From Geodermatophilus aquaeductus (lineage in GTDB: Bacteria > Actinomycetota > Actinomycetes > Mycobacteriales > Geodermatophilaceae), in the NCBI RefSeq assembly GCF_900182545.1, contig NZ_FXTJ01000001.1, positions 930,001 to 994,000 on the forward strand: a stretch of DNA of 64,000 nucleotides. The letters run 5' to 3'. How positions within the stretch are numbered: position 1 is the stretch's first letter; each line of letters begins with the position of its first letter. The notes beneath the pieces were generated by a model. It was not told the origin of the DNA. It ran no database searches and saw only the letters and a program-made list of their open reading frames with translations. The translations under genes and the position numbers were made by a program. Shown piece by piece: positions 24,207 through 33,175 of the stretch.

Positions 24207-24701
24207 TTGACCCAGCGGAAGCCGCCGGGGGTGTCGTTCGAGACCTGGGTGGAGCGGCAGATCGGCCAGGCTCAGGAGCGCGGCGACTTCAGCCGGCTGC
24301 CCGGTGCGGGCAAGCCGCTGCCGGCCTTCGACCCCGACGAGACCGCCTACGACTGGGCGGTGGCCAAGGCGCGCCGCGAGGGCGTGCAGCCGGCGGACAT
24401 GCTGCCGCCGGGGCTGGCGCTGCGCCGGGAGCGCGACGACCTGCCCGCCCGCGTGGCCGCGCTGCCGTCGGAGGCCGCCGTCCGCGCCGTCGCCGAGGAC
24501 TACAACGCCCGGGTGGAGGCCTTCTGGCGCCGGCCGCAGCCGAGCCGGTGGTCGCCGGTGCCCGGTCTGGCCGACGTCGAGGCGCTGGTCGAGGGCTGGC
24601 GCCGCGACCGACCGCCGCCCCCGCCGCCCGCCGCCGAGGAGGCCGTCCCGGACACGCCACCGCGCCGCCGCTGGTGGCAGCGGCGGCGCGGCGGCTCCTG
24701 A
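24207..24701 (+). CDS. DUF1992 (DnaJ-C28-like) protein
   Basis: 164 residues. Start TTG 24207 is chosen because AGGAGG (24193-24198) stands eight bases upstream and the product then begins MTQRKPPG; GTGs at 24198 and 24201 are in frame but overlap that site. The DUF1992 core spans about residues 8-75: FETWVERQIGQAQERGDFSRL, then GAGKPL. The C-terminus is proline- and arginine-rich. The family shares a region with DnaJ homologue subfamily C member 28 but lacks a J domain; function unknown. Its 3' end is 5 bp from the convergent SnoaL gene. Confidence 0.85.
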   Translation: MTQRKPPGVSFETWVERQIGQAQERGDFSRLPGAGKPLPAFDPDETAYDWAVAKARREGVQPADMLPPGLALRRERDDLPARVAALPSEAAVRAVAEDYNARVEAFWRRPQPSRWSPVPGLADVEALVEGWRRDRPPPPPPAAEEAVPDTPPRRRWWQRRRGGS

Positions 24702-24705
24702 CGAC

Positions 24706-25074
24706 TCAGGCGCTGGCGGGCACCCGGTCGAGGAAGCCGAGCACGGTGCGGATGCGGCCGTCGGCGTCGGTCACCGCGACGTCGGAGCCGACGACTGGCG
24801 CCTCCTCGCCCTCGGGTCCGAGGTGCCACGTGAAACGCAGCTGGTCGTGGTGGGCGTCGGCCGGGCCGGCCAGCCGGAACACGAAGCCCGGGAACATCCC
24901 GTGGACGGCGGCGATGGTGGCGTCGAGCGCAGCCCGGCCCGCGACGTCGGCCATCGGGTCGGTGTAGGTGACGTCCTCGGCGAACACCTCCTCGACCAGC
25001 GCCCGCCGCGCGGCGGGGTCGGTCGCGTTCCAGGCGGCGATGTAGCGCTCGGCGAGGTCGGGGGTGGCGGTCAT
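24706..25074 (-). CDS. SnoaL/NTF2-like protein
   Basis: 122 residues from ATG 25074 with AAGGAGAA upstream. Cone-like alpha+beta NTF2 fold: LAERYIAAWNATDPAARRALVEEVFAEDVTYTDP, then GRAALDATIAAVHGMFPGF and QLRFTWHLGPEG strands. SnoaL-like proteins are small isomerases or cyclases or unassigned pocket proteins. It is the second gene after the 137-residue membrane protein (23 bp gap). The pair diverges from the XRE regulator at 25599, which probably controls it. Confidence 0.82.
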   Translation of the reverse strand: MTATPDLAERYIAAWNATDPAARRALVEEVFAEDVTYTDPMADVAGRAALDATIAAVHGMFPGFVFRLAGPADAHHDQLRFTWHLGPEGEEAPVVGSDVAVTDADGRIRTVLGFLDRVPASA

Positions 25075-25097
25075 GGCGGTTCTCCTTCTCGATGGGT

Positions 25098-25511
25098 TCA
25101 GCGGGTGCGGAGGGCGGTGAGCTGGAGGGCGGCGAAGCCCGCGACGACGGCGGCCTGGAGCAGCACCCAGACCGCGCCGGTGGTGGTGAGGTCGAAGCGG
25201 TCGGTCGCGACGGCGGCGACGCTGGCGGCGGCCCACAGCAGGTTGGCGCCGACGACGACCTCGGTGGCGCCGGCCGAGACCACGGGGCGGGCCGCCACCA
25301 GGGCGACGCCGGCCGTGTAGGCCAGCAGGAAGGCGCCCAGGCCGCGCAGCGCGCCGGACGGGACGCCGAGCAGGTCGCTGAGCAGCGGGGCGGACGCCAG
25401 GTAGGCCGCGCCGTTGACGCCGGTGACGACGGCGTCCAGACGCAGGACGGTGCGCAGCGGGTCGGCGCCGAGCCGGGCGAGGGGACGGGGGCGGGTGGCT
25501 GTCGATGTCAT
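25098..25511 (-). CDS. Four-helix membrane protein of unknown function
   Basis: 137 residues. Four hydrophobic stretches: VVTGVNGAAYLASAPLLSDLLG, ALRGLGAFLLAYTAGVALVAA, ATEVVVGANLLWAAASVAAVA and AVWVLLQAAVVAGFAALQLTAL. Short loops leave little outside the membrane. No family is assigned with certainty; it resembles the integral membrane proteins often paired with SnoaL proteins under an XRE regulator. Likely first gene of the pair with SnoaL. Confidence 0.7.
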   Translation of the reverse strand: MTSTATRPRPLARLGADPLRTVLRLDAVVTGVNGAAYLASAPLLSDLLGVPSGALRGLGAFLLAYTAGVALVAARPVVSAGATEVVVGANLLWAAASVAAVATDRFDLTTTGAVWVLLQAAVVAGFAALQLTALRTR

Positions 25512-25548
25512 GCCGCAGACCGTGCCGCCGCGAGGGAGGCGGGTCGAT

Positions 25549-25561
25549 TACCTCGCAGGTA
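25549..25561. promoter_or_regulatory. TACCT-CGC-AGGTA palindrome between divergent genes
   Basis: A 13-bp perfect inverted repeat in the 87-bp gap between the membrane-protein gene (start 25511) and the XRE regulator (start 25599). Position and symmetry fit an operator through which the regulator controls both directions. Confidence 0.5.
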
Positions 25562-25598
25562 GGCGACGCCGGACGCCGTCGTCACTAGCGTCGCCGCC

Positions 25599-26408
25599 GT
25601 GACCACCCTGACGCGCCCGCCGGTCGGGGAGCTGCTGCGCGGCTGGCGGCAGCGCCGCCGGCTCTCCCAGCTCGACCTCGCCAACGACGCCGAGGTGTCG
25701 GCGCGGCACCTGAGCTTCCTCGAGACCGGCCGCGCGCGGCCCAGCCGGGACATGCTGCTGCGGCTGGCCGAGCGGCTCGAGGTGCCGCTGCGCGAGCGCA
25801 ACGAGCTGCTGCTGGCCGCCGGCTTCGCGCCCGCCTACGGCCGCCGCGCCCTCGACTCACCCGACATGGCCGCCGTCACCCGCGCCCTGGACCTGGTGCT
25901 CAGCGCCCACGAGCCGTACCCGGCCGTCGTCGTGGACCGGTCGTGGGAGCTGGTGACGGCGAACGCCAGCGTGGCGCTGTTCCTCGACGGCGTCGCTCCG
26001 CACCTGCTGGAGCCGCCGGCCAACGTGCTGCGGCTGAGCCTGCACCCCGACGGGCTCGCGCCGCGGATCGGCAACCTGCCGCAGTGGCGGGCGCACCTGC
26101 TGCACCGGCTCGGCCGCGAGGCGCACCTGACCGGCGACCCCGGGCTGGCCGCGCTGCACCGGGAGCTCACCGCGCTGCCCGGCGGCACCGACCGCTCGAC
26201 GCCCGACGGCATCGCCGTCCCGCTGCGGCTGCGCACCGACGACGGGGTGCTGTCCTTCCTGAGCACGGTGACCACCTTCGGCACCGCCGTCGACCTCACC
26301 GCCGCGGAGCTGTCCGTGGAGGCGTTCCTCCCCGCCGACGAGCACACCGCCGAGGTGCTCCGCGCCGTACGTTCACCGGTGGCGAACCCGCGGCTGCCCG
26401 ACCGGTGA
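25599..26408 (+). CDS. XRE-family regulator with MmyB-like ligand-binding domain
   Basis: 269 residues from GTG 25599. HTH of the lambda-repressor type at about residues 10-65 (LLRGWRQRRRLSQLDLANDAEVSARHLSFLETGRARPS). A PAS-like MmyB domain follows (YPAVVVDRSWELVTANASVALFLDGV, later LFHP-equivalent SLHPDGLAPRIGN and STVTTFGTAVDLTAAEL). In this family the C-terminal part binds a fatty-acid-like ligand, and the gene usually diverges from a small-molecule dehydrogenase or SnoaL gene, as seen here. Confidence 0.9.
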   Translation: MTTLTRPPVGELLRGWRQRRRLSQLDLANDAEVSARHLSFLETGRARPSRDMLLRLAERLEVPLRERNELLLAAGFAPAYGRRALDSPDMAAVTRALDLVLSAHEPYPAVVVDRSWELVTANASVALFLDGVAPHLLEPPANVLRLSLHPDGLAPRIGNLPQWRAHLLHRLGREAHLTGDPGLAALHRELTALPGGTDRSTPDGIAVPLRLRTDDGVLSFLSTVTTFGTAVDLTAAELSVEAFLPADEHTAEVLRAVRSPVANPRLPDR

Positions 26409-26446
26409 CCGGGTAGGACAGCCGCACCCGATCTCGAGGAGGACCC

Positions 26447-26614
26447 ATGTCCGAGGTTCCCGGCACGGACCGCGACCAGGCCCGGGAGAACGTCCTGCGC
26501 GAGACGCCGTTCCTCCCCGAGGGGGTGGAGGAGGACGACTCCACCGAGGGGGACGAGGGCGAGACCGGCGAGGAGGCCAAGCCCCGCCCGCACAGCACCG
26601 ACCTCGGCACCTGA
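26447..26614 (+). CDS. Small acidic protein (55 residues)
   Basis: ATG 26447 is preceded by AGGAGG at an ideal distance and the frame runs to TGA 26612-26614. The product begins MSEVPGTDRDQARENVL and then turns highly acidic (EGVEEDDSTEGDEGETGEE) before PRPHSTDLGT. No hydrophobic segment; probably disordered. It lies 39 bp after the XRE gene and is followed directly by a large palindrome. The good ribosome site and codon use support a real gene. Function unknown. Confidence 0.65.
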   Translation: MSEVPGTDRDQARENVLRETPFLPEGVEEDDSTEGDEGETGEEAKPRPHSTDLGT

Positions 26615-26621
26615 CGCACGC

Positions 26622-26655
26622 TCGTGCTCTGCCCCCGATCGGGGGCAGAGCACGA
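26622..26655. terminator. 34-bp perfect palindrome between convergent genes
   Basis: TCGTGCTCTGCCCCCGA followed by its exact complement, with no unpaired centre. It lies between the small acidic protein (+) and the hydantoinase B gene (-, stop 26662). The likely role is bidirectional termination, although a mobile REP origin is equally possible because there is no loop and no T-tract. Confidence 0.6.
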
Positions 26656-26661
26656 CTGCGC

Positions 26662-28530
26662 TCAGAGGACGTCGAACTCGTTGGACGTCGCGCCGCCGGA
26701 CAGCAGCGCGTAGCCCGGGCCGCGGTCGAAGAACGGCTCGTCACCGGTGCGGGCGGCGCGCAGCTCCTCCCGCAGGGCGGTGGTCGCCTCGAGGTCGGCC
26801 GTGCCGTCGTCGAGCACCACGACGCCGTAGTCCGCCCGCGCGCCGGCCACCGACACCTTGCGCCACGCGACGTCGCGCAGGACCTCCTCCACCGGCCGCT
26901 CGAGCGGGTCGCCCCACCCGCCGCCGCCGGTGGTGCGGATGCGGACCACCGTGCCGGCCGGCAGCGGCTCGGCGTCGGCCAGCGCGTCGACGTCGCGCTC
27001 GTCGGGGCCGCCCGGGTCCACGGTCACCTGGAACGGCCGCCCGGCGCGGCCGCCGTTGACGCCCCAGCAGGACAGGATCGAGCGGTCGGCGATCGACATG
27101 AAGTGCGCGTCGCGCAGCACCCGGATGTGCTTCTCGTAGCCGCAGCCGCCGCGGTAGCGCCCGGGGCCGCCGGAGTCGAGCGCCAGGCCGAGGCGCTCAA
27201 CCCGCAGCGGGAACCGCGACTCGGTGAACTCCGTCGGCAGGTTCCGCGAGTCCGGGACGACGTGGATGGTGTCCTCGCCGTCGGCGTACCAGCGCCCGCC
27301 CGAGCCGCCGCCGAGCACCTCGCGCATGAGGTACGGCTGGCCGTCGAGGTCGGTGCCGTAGACGCCGGTGTAGCGGATCGTCTCCTGGTCGGCCGGCATC
27401 CGGCCGCCGGTGGCCTTGGCCAGCACGCCGGCGAGCACGCCGAGCAGCCGCAGGATGACGAAGGTGCGCGCGTTGGTCGGCGCCGGGAAGACCGGCGTGA
27501 GCAGCGTGCCCTTCTCCGGGAAGCGCATCTCGATCAGCGGCACGACGCCCTCGTTGACGTCGAGCTCGGCCATCCGCTCCGGTGTCTCGGCGAGGTTGCG
27601 CAGGATCGGCGCGAGCCACTTCTTGAGGAAGTTGCCGTCGGCGTAGTCGCCGCAGTGGTTGATCGGGCCCTTGGCCTGCGGGCCGGTGCCGGTGAAGTCG
27701 ATGACCAGCGGCGTCTCGCGGGTGGAGTCCATGGTCAGCGTGATCCGCTGGCGGTGCAGCTTCGGCGCCTCGACGCCGTCGTGCTCGGCGTAGTCCTCCC
27801 AGACGTAGGTCCCGTCGGGGATCTGCGACAGGATCTCCCGCCGGTAGACCTCGGTGGAGTTGGCCAGGATCGCGTCGAAGCAGGCCTCGACGGCGGCCAC
27901 CCCGTACCGGTCGAACAGCTCGCCGAGGCGGCGTGCGCCGGCCAGGCACGCGGAGCACTCGGCGTCGAGGTCGGCGGCCAGCGAGTCGGGCATCCGCGAG
28001 TTGCGGGTCATGATCGCCAGCGCGGCCTGGTTGGGCACGCCCCGGTCCCACAGCTTGATCGGGGGGACCATCAGGCCCTCCTCGTACACGCTGGTGGCCG
28101 CGCTCGGCATGGACCCGGGGACGGCGCCGCCGATGTCGTCGTGGTGGCCGAAGGCCTGGACGAACGCGACGACGCGCTCCCCGCCGTCGACGTGCGCGAA
28201 GACCGGCACGGTCACGCACAGGTCGGGCAGGTGCCCGATCCCGCCCTCGGACAGGTAGACGTCGTTGTGGAAGAAGACGTCGCCCGGGTGCATGGTCTCG
28301 ATCGGGTGGTCGCGGACCACCGGGTGCACCAGCGCCGAGTACGAGCGGCCGGTGAGCTTGCGCAGCTGCCGGTCGTGGATGCCGGCGCGGAAGTCGTGCG
28401 CGTCGCGGATCATGGGCGAGCGCGAGGTGCGCCCGATGGAGGTCTCGACCTCCTTCTCGATGGCGGCCAGCGTGCCGGCGACGATCTCCACGAGCACCGG
28501 GTCGGCGGCGACCCCGTCGGTCAGGCTCAT
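26662..28530 (-). CDS. hyuB: Hydantoinase B / oxoprolinase family protein
   Basis: 622 residues from ATG 28530. HyuB fold with landmarks FHNDVYLSEGGIGHLPDL, FGHHDDIGGAVPGSMP, IDFTGTGPQAKGPIN, ALDSGGPGRYRGGCGYEKHIRVL and TTGGGGWGDP near the C-terminus. Together with HyuA it forms an ATP-dependent amidohydrolase or carboxylase complex (N-methylhydantoinase, 5-oxoprolinase or acetophenone/acetone carboxylase-like). Its start overlaps the stop of hyuA (ATGA), so subunits are made in equal amounts. The substrate cannot be assigned from the sequence. Confidence 0.9.
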   Translation of the reverse strand: MSLTDGVAADPVLVEIVAGTLAAIEKEVETSIGRTSRSPMIRDAHDFRAGIHDRQLRKLTGRSYSALVHPVVRDHPIETMHPGDVFFHNDVYLSEGGIGHLPDLCVTVPVFAHVDGGERVVAFVQAFGHHDDIGGAVPGSMPSAATSVYEEGLMVPPIKLWDRGVPNQAALAIMTRNSRMPDSLAADLDAECSACLAGARRLGELFDRYGVAAVEACFDAILANSTEVYRREILSQIPDGTYVWEDYAEHDGVEAPKLHRQRITLTMDSTRETPLVIDFTGTGPQAKGPINHCGDYADGNFLKKWLAPILRNLAETPERMAELDVNEGVVPLIEMRFPEKGTLLTPVFPAPTNARTFVILRLLGVLAGVLAKATGGRMPADQETIRYTGVYGTDLDGQPYLMREVLGGGSGGRWYADGEDTIHVVPDSRNLPTEFTESRFPLRVERLGLALDSGGPGRYRGGCGYEKHIRVLRDAHFMSIADRSILSCWGVNGGRAGRPFQVTVDPGGPDERDVDALADAEPLPAGTVVRIRTTGGGGWGDPLERPVEEVLRDVAWRKVSVAGARADYGVVVLDDGTADLEATTALREELRAARTGDEPFFDRGPGYALLSGGATSNEFDVL

Positions 28531-30617
28531 CGCGCGGACTCCCTCTCGAGCAGCAGGTTGCCGAACCGGTCGACGGTGGCCGTGAAGCCGGGGTGCACCG
28601 GCACGGTCGAGCCGAACTCCTCGACCACCGCGGGGCCCGCGACGACGTCGCCCGGGGCCAGCCGGGTGCGGTCGTAGGTCGGGGTGTCGGCCCACTCCTC
28701 GGCCCCGTCGTCGCCGAAGAGCACCGGCCGCGAGCCGGTGACGGCCCGCTCCGCGCCGCCGTCGCCCGGCGGGAGCTCCACCAGGTCGGGGCGGCGGATC
28801 GGGCCGATGCCGCTCACCCGCAGGTTCACCCACTCCACCGCCTGCCGCGGGTCGGCGGCGAAGTCGTAGCCGTACAGCTGGCGGTGCGCGGCGTGGAAGG
28901 CCTGCGCCACCCGGTCGGCGGCGTCGGCGTCGAGGTCGCCGTCGGGCACGGGCACGCGCACCTCGAAGGCCTGCCCGACGTAGCGCAGGTCCGCCGTGCG
29001 CACCGTCCGCTGCTCGTCGCGGGGGAAGCCCTCGCCGTCCAGCGCCGCCGCGGCGTCGGCCTCCAGGGCGGCGAAGAGGGCGCCGACCCGGTCCAGGTCG
29101 AGGTCGGTGTGCCGGCTGATCGCCGTCTGCACGTGGTCGTTGCGGACGTCGACGGTGAGCAGGCCGAACGCGCTGACGTTGCCCGGGTTCGGCGGCACCA
29201 GCGTGCGCGGGAGGCCGAGGACGTCCATGAGCCGGCAGGCCAGCAGCGAGCCGGACCCACCGAAGGTGGTGAGCGTGAAGTCGCGGACGTCGAGGCCGCG
29301 CGCCACGGTGACCTGGCGCAGCGCGTTGGCCTGGTTCCACGCCGAGATCTCCAGGATCCCCAGCGCGGTGCGCTCCAGCGACAGCCCGAGCCGCTCGCCG
29401 AGGGCGGACAGCCCCTTGCGGGCGGCGTCCACCGACAGGGCGATCTCCCCGCCGAGCAGGTGCGGGGGGATCCGGCCGAGGACGACGTGCGCGTCGGTGA
29501 CCGTGGGCTCGGTGCCGCCGGAGGGGTAGCACATCGGTCCCGGGTCGGCGCCGGCCGAGCGCGGCCCGACCTTGAGCGTCCCCTCGGGGGAGAGCCAGGC
29601 GATCGAGCCGCCCCCGGCGCCCACGGTGACGACGTCGATCATCGGGATCTTCGACGGGTACTCGCCGACCGAGCCCTCGGTGGTGAGCGTCGGCTCGCCG
29701 TCGACGACGACCGTGACGTCGGTGGAGGTGCCGCCGCCGTCGCAGGTCAGGACCCGGTCGAAGCCCGCCGCCCCGGCGATGAGCGCCGCGCCCAGCGCCC
29801 CGGCCGCCGGGCCGGACAGCATCGTGGTGATCGGCTGGTGCACCACCTCGGCCGCCGACAGCACGCCGCCGTTGCTCTTCATCACGTAGAAGGGCACGCC
29901 CGGGGCGATCTCGTCGAGGCGGGTGCGGATGTTGGTGACGTAGGCGCCCACCCGCGGCTTGACGGCGGCGTCGACCAGCGTGGTGACCGACCGCTCGTAC
30001 TCGCGGTACTCGCGCAGCACCTGCGAGCTGATCGACACGACCGCGCCGGGGTGCTCCTCGCGCAGCACCTCGAGCATCGCCCGCTCGTGGGTGTCGTCGG
30101 CGTAGGCGTGCAGGAAGCAGACGCCGACGGTCGTGATGCCGGCGTCGTGGAAGAAGCGGGCCGTGGCGACGGCGTCGTCGCGGTCGAAGGGGCGCACCTC
30201 GGCGCCGGCGGGGTCGAGCCGGCCGCGGACGGTGCGCACCAGGTCGGCGGGGACGATCCGCGGCGGCTTGACCCAGAAGTAGCTGTTGCCGTAGCCGTCG
30301 GGCACCGACTGCCGGGCGATCTCCAGCACCGACTCGTAGCCCTCGGTGGTGATGAAGCCGATCCGGTCGAGCTTCCCCTCGAGCAGCTGGTTGGTGGCCA
30401 CCGTCGTGCCGTGGCTGACCGCCGTCACCGCGCTGCCGTCGAGGTCCATGAGGTCGAGGACCTTGCGGACGCCGGCCAGGAAGCCCTCGGCGGGGTCGGC
30501 CGGGGTGGACGGCGTCTTGGTGGTCGTCGTCCGCCCGGTCTCCTCGTCGACGGCGACGACGTCGGTGAACGTGCCCCCGGTGTCGATCCCGATCCGCACC
30601 CGGCGCGCCGCTGCCAT
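28527..30617 (-). CDS. hyuA: Hydantoinase A / oxoprolinase family protein
   Basis: 696 residues. ATG 30617 gives the normal start MAAARRVRIGIDTGGTFTDVV; a start further upstream would add a non-homologous tail. ASKHA-type ATPase fold: phosphate-1 GIDTGGTFTD (about 10-19), HGTTVATNQLLEG, GLDVRDFTLTTFGGSG and CDGGGTSTDV (phosphate-2 motif). It hydrolyses ATP to activate a cyclic amide or ketone for HyuB. The ATG lies within about 10 bp of a TAAGGT -10-like box, so the transcript may be leaderless. It diverges from the lipoprotein gene at 30719. Confidence 0.9.
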   Translation of the reverse strand: MAAARRVRIGIDTGGTFTDVVAVDEETGRTTTTKTPSTPADPAEGFLAGVRKVLDLMDLDGSAVTAVSHGTTVATNQLLEGKLDRIGFITTEGYESVLEIARQSVPDGYGNSYFWVKPPRIVPADLVRTVRGRLDPAGAEVRPFDRDDAVATARFFHDAGITTVGVCFLHAYADDTHERAMLEVLREEHPGAVVSISSQVLREYREYERSVTTLVDAAVKPRVGAYVTNIRTRLDEIAPGVPFYVMKSNGGVLSAAEVVHQPITTMLSGPAAGALGAALIAGAAGFDRVLTCDGGGTSTDVTVVVDGEPTLTTEGSVGEYPSKIPMIDVVTVGAGGGSIAWLSPEGTLKVGPRSAGADPGPMCYPSGGTEPTVTDAHVVLGRIPPHLLGGEIALSVDAARKGLSALGERLGLSLERTALGILEISAWNQANALRQVTVARGLDVRDFTLTTFGGSGSLLACRLMDVLGLPRTLVPPNPGNVSAFGLLTVDVRNDHVQTAISRHTDLDLDRVGALFAALEADAAAALDGEGFPRDEQRTVRTADLRYVGQAFEVRVPVPDGDLDADAADRVAQAFHAAHRQLYGYDFAADPRQAVEWVNLRVSGIGPIRRPDLVELPPGDGGAERAVTGSRPVLFGDDGAEEWADTPTYDRTRLAPGDVVAGPAVVEEFGSTVPVHPGFTATVDRFGNLLLERESAR

Positions 30618-30718
30618 GCCCCGATACCTTAGTGCTGAGGAATCCCGGCGGGAAGAGCCGCGCCGGACGCAAGCCGGGCGCAAGCCGCCTGCGAGCCCCG
30701 CGGACGACGGTCGGCCCC

Positions 30719-31933
30719 GTGACCAGCCGCCGAGCCGCCGTCCTGACGACCGCCGCCGTCCTCCTGCTCTCCGCCTGCGGGACCGGCTGGCCCGACGACG
30801 CCGGCGGGCCGGTGCCGCCCGGCCCCTACGCCGGGCTCGCCGACCGCGCGCTGTTCCGGGACGTCGTCGACGGGGAGTTCGGGGCCGCGCACGTCACCGG
30901 CGACGACGCGGTCGTGTACGTGCTGGGCGACCGCCCGTTCGACGTCGAGCGCGACGACCTGCCCCGCCCGCCCGACGTGCTGCTCGCCCACCCGGTGACG
31001 GCCGACGGGCTGGGCGAGCCGGTGGTGTTCACCGAGGGGGAGCACTGGCCGCGGACCACCTCGCCGCTCACCGCCGGCCTGGCGCAGGCCCCCGACGGCG
31101 ACGCCCTCCTGCTGGCCCAGGTCGCCGACGACAGCGGGGTCGACCGGGGCCTGCCGGAGCTGGTCCTGCTGCGGTTCGACCCCGGGAGCGGGGAGGTGAC
31201 CCGCGTGCCGCTGGCCTGGGAGTGGCCGTTCGCGGGCGGCGCGCTGCTGACCTGGACCGAGCTGGCGTGCGACGCCGAGGGGACCTGCGTGGCCCGGCTC
31301 AGCGAGGGCGACGGCGCGGACGCCGACGTCGTCCTGGACGCCGACACCGGGGAGGTGCTGGCCGAGGACCCACCCGGCGCGGACCTGCCCGGCACGCCCG
31401 CACCGGACGGCACCGCGCGCGTGCTGTTCGGCGCCGACACCCGGGAGGCGCCGCCGGGGGACTCGCCCGGTTACGACTGGCGGCTGCCCTGGGCGCAGTA
31501 CGCCACGGCCGCCGGGGAGCCGGCCGGGCCGCGGGTGCCGCTGGCGGAGGTGAGCGCGGTCGTCGTCGACTCGCACCTGCGTCCCGACGGCACGCTGCTG
31601 GTCGCCGTCCAGGAGGAGCACAGCAACACCACGCGGCTGCTCGCGCTCACGCCGGGCGACCCGGCGCCCACCGTGCTCGCCGAGACCGGCGGGGCGCCGC
31701 CGCGCGACGCCCTGGTCGTGGACGAGGACGCCGGCCAGGCCCACCTCCTCGGCGCGCAGGACGTCCTGGTCCCGGTCCTGCTGACGGTCGACCTGGCCAC
31801 CGGGGAGGTCGCGGAGACCGGCCCGTTGTGCCCCGAGGACGCCGCGTTCGACCACCTCCGGCTCACCGCGGCCGGCGCCGTCGCCGTCGGCTCCTGCGAG
31901 GGCCGCGCCGAGGGCCTGTGGGTCCTCCGGTGA
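30719..31933 (+). CDS. Putative lipoprotein with beta-propeller-like repeats
   Basis: 404 residues from GTG 30719. Signal peptide RRAAVLTTAAVLLLSACG with lipobox L-S-A-C (lipidated Cys about residue 20), so it is anchored outside the membrane. The rest is Asp/Gly/Pro-rich and contains repeated strand-turn units such as LLLAQVADDSG, DVVLDADTGEVLA and VDLATGEVAET, which suggest a beta-propeller. No enzyme motif is seen and the family is not recognised. Confidence 0.72.
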   Translation: MTSRRAAVLTTAAVLLLSACGTGWPDDAGGPVPPGPYAGLADRALFRDVVDGEFGAAHVTGDDAVVYVLGDRPFDVERDDLPRPPDVLLAHPVTADGLGEPVVFTEGEHWPRTTSPLTAGLAQAPDGDALLLAQVADDSGVDRGLPELVLLRFDPGSGEVTRVPLAWEWPFAGGALLTWTELACDAEGTCVARLSEGDGADADVVLDADTGEVLAEDPPGADLPGTPAPDGTARVLFGADTREAPPGDSPGYDWRLPWAQYATAAGEPAGPRVPLAEVSAVVVDSHLRPDGTLLVAVQEEHSNTTRLLALTPGDPAPTVLAETGGAPPRDALVVDEDAGQAHLLGAQDVLVPVLLTVDLATGEVAETGPLCPEDAAFDHLRLTAAGAVAVGSCEGRAEGLWVLR

Positions 31934-32041
31934 GCCGCGCGGCCCGGACCAACGAGCCGGAGCCGTGCCGGAACGGGTGACGCGCCCCGTGTGACCGTGA
32001 TCTCATCGTCTGTGGGGGCGGACCGTACGAGAGGAACCCAC

Positions 32042-33175
32042 GTGGCCGAGGTCGAGGGCAGCTGCGACGAGCGCTTCACCGGTGTCCGGGAGGCGCTGGC
32101 CGAGCAGCTGGACAGGGACGAGCTCGGCGCGTCGATCGCGGTCGACGTCGACGGCGAGGTGGTCGTCGACGTCTGGGGCGGCTGGCGGGACGAGGCCCGG
32201 ACGACGCCGTGGACGCGGGACACGATCGTCAACGTCTGGTCGACGACGAAGACGGTGCTCGGGCTGGCCGCCCTCGTCTGCCACGACCGCGGTCTGCTCG
32301 ACGTGCACGCCCCCGTCGCCGAGTACTGGCCGGAGTTCGCGGCCAACGGCAAGGAGGGCGTGCTCGTCCGGCACCTGCTCGCGCACACCTCCGGCGTCTC
32401 CGGGTGGGAGCAGCCGTTCACGCTCGCCGACATGTACGACTGGGACACCGCGACGGCGCGGCTGGCGGCCCAGGCGCCCTGGTGGGAGCCCGGAACGGCG
32501 TCGGGCTACCACGCCAACGACCAGGGGCACCTCGTCGGCGAGGTGGTCCGGCGGGTGAGCGGGAAGCCGTTCCGGCAGTTCGTGGCCGAGGAGCTCGCCG
32601 GCCCGGCCGGGGCGGACTTCCAGGTGGGCGCCCGCGAGGAGGACTGGCCGCGCATCGCGCCCGTCGTCCCCCCGCCGCCGCTGCCGATCGACCTCGCCGC
32701 CCTCGACCCGGCCAGCCCGATGGTGCGCACGTTCACCGGACCGGTCGCCGACGCCGCCGCCGCGAACACGCCGGCGTGGCGCCGCGCGGACATGGGCGCG
32801 CTCAACGGGCACTCCAACGCCCGCGGCGTCCTGCAGGTGATGCGGGCGGTGTCCCTGGGCGGCGTCACCGGCGGCGTCCGGCTGCTGGGGGAGAAGACGA
32901 TCGACCTGGTCTTCGACCAGCAGTCCGACGGCGTCGACCTGGTGCTCGGCGTGCCCGTCCGGTTCGGCATCGGCTTCGCGCTCGGCTCGGCGGCCCTGCC
33001 CTACCTGCCCGACGGGAGGATCTGCTTCTGGGGCGGCTGGGGCGGCTCGCTGGTGCTGATGGACCTCGACCGCCGGGTGACGTTCACCTACACGATGAAC
33101 CGCATGGCCCCGGGCATCGTCGGCTCCGACCGCAGCGAGGCCTACGTCCGCGCCCTCTACGCCGCGCTGGGCTAG
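32042..33175 (+). CDS. Serine hydrolase of the beta-lactamase/class C (EstB-like) family
   Basis: 377 residues; GTG 32042 is chosen because AGAGG stands seven bases upstream. Catalytic S-x-x-K is in VWSTTKTVLG (about residue 72), and the Y-x-N-like motif is YHANDQG (residue about 160). The third-motif region is FWGGWGGSLV. Members are esterases, D-aminopeptidases or DD-peptidases rather than true beta-lactamases. No signal peptide, so it is cytoplasmic. The GGDEF gene begins at the very next base after its stop, so they are co-transcribed. Confidence 0.88.
   Translation: MAEVEGSCDERFTGVREALAEQLDRDELGASIAVDVDGEVVVDVWGGWRDEARTTPWTRDTIVNVWSTTKTVLGLAALVCHDRGLLDVHAPVAEYWPEFAANGKEGVLVRHLLAHTSGVSGWEQPFTLADMYDWDTATARLAAQAPWWEPGTASGYHANDQGHLVGEVVRRVSGKPFRQFVAEELAGPAGADFQVGAREEDWPRIAPVVPPPPLPIDLAALDPASPMVRTFTGPVADAAAANTPAWRRADMGALNGHSNARGVLQVMRAVSLGGVTGGVRLLGEKTIDLVFDQQSDGVDLVLGVPVRFGIGFALGSAALPYLPDGRICFWGGWGGSLVLMDLDRRVTFTYTMNRMAPGIVGSDRSEAYVRALYAALG

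Noticed and set aside
28593..30632. A 679-residue plus-strand frame opposite hyuA
   Set aside because: No motif, and rich in Val-Gly-Arg-His runs typical of a shadow of a high-GC gene.
32042..33175. Antibiotic-resistance beta-lactamase
   Set aside because: S-x-x-K and Y-x-N-like motifs are present, but there is no signal peptide and the sequence belongs to the esterase/peptidase-like class; resistance is not supported.
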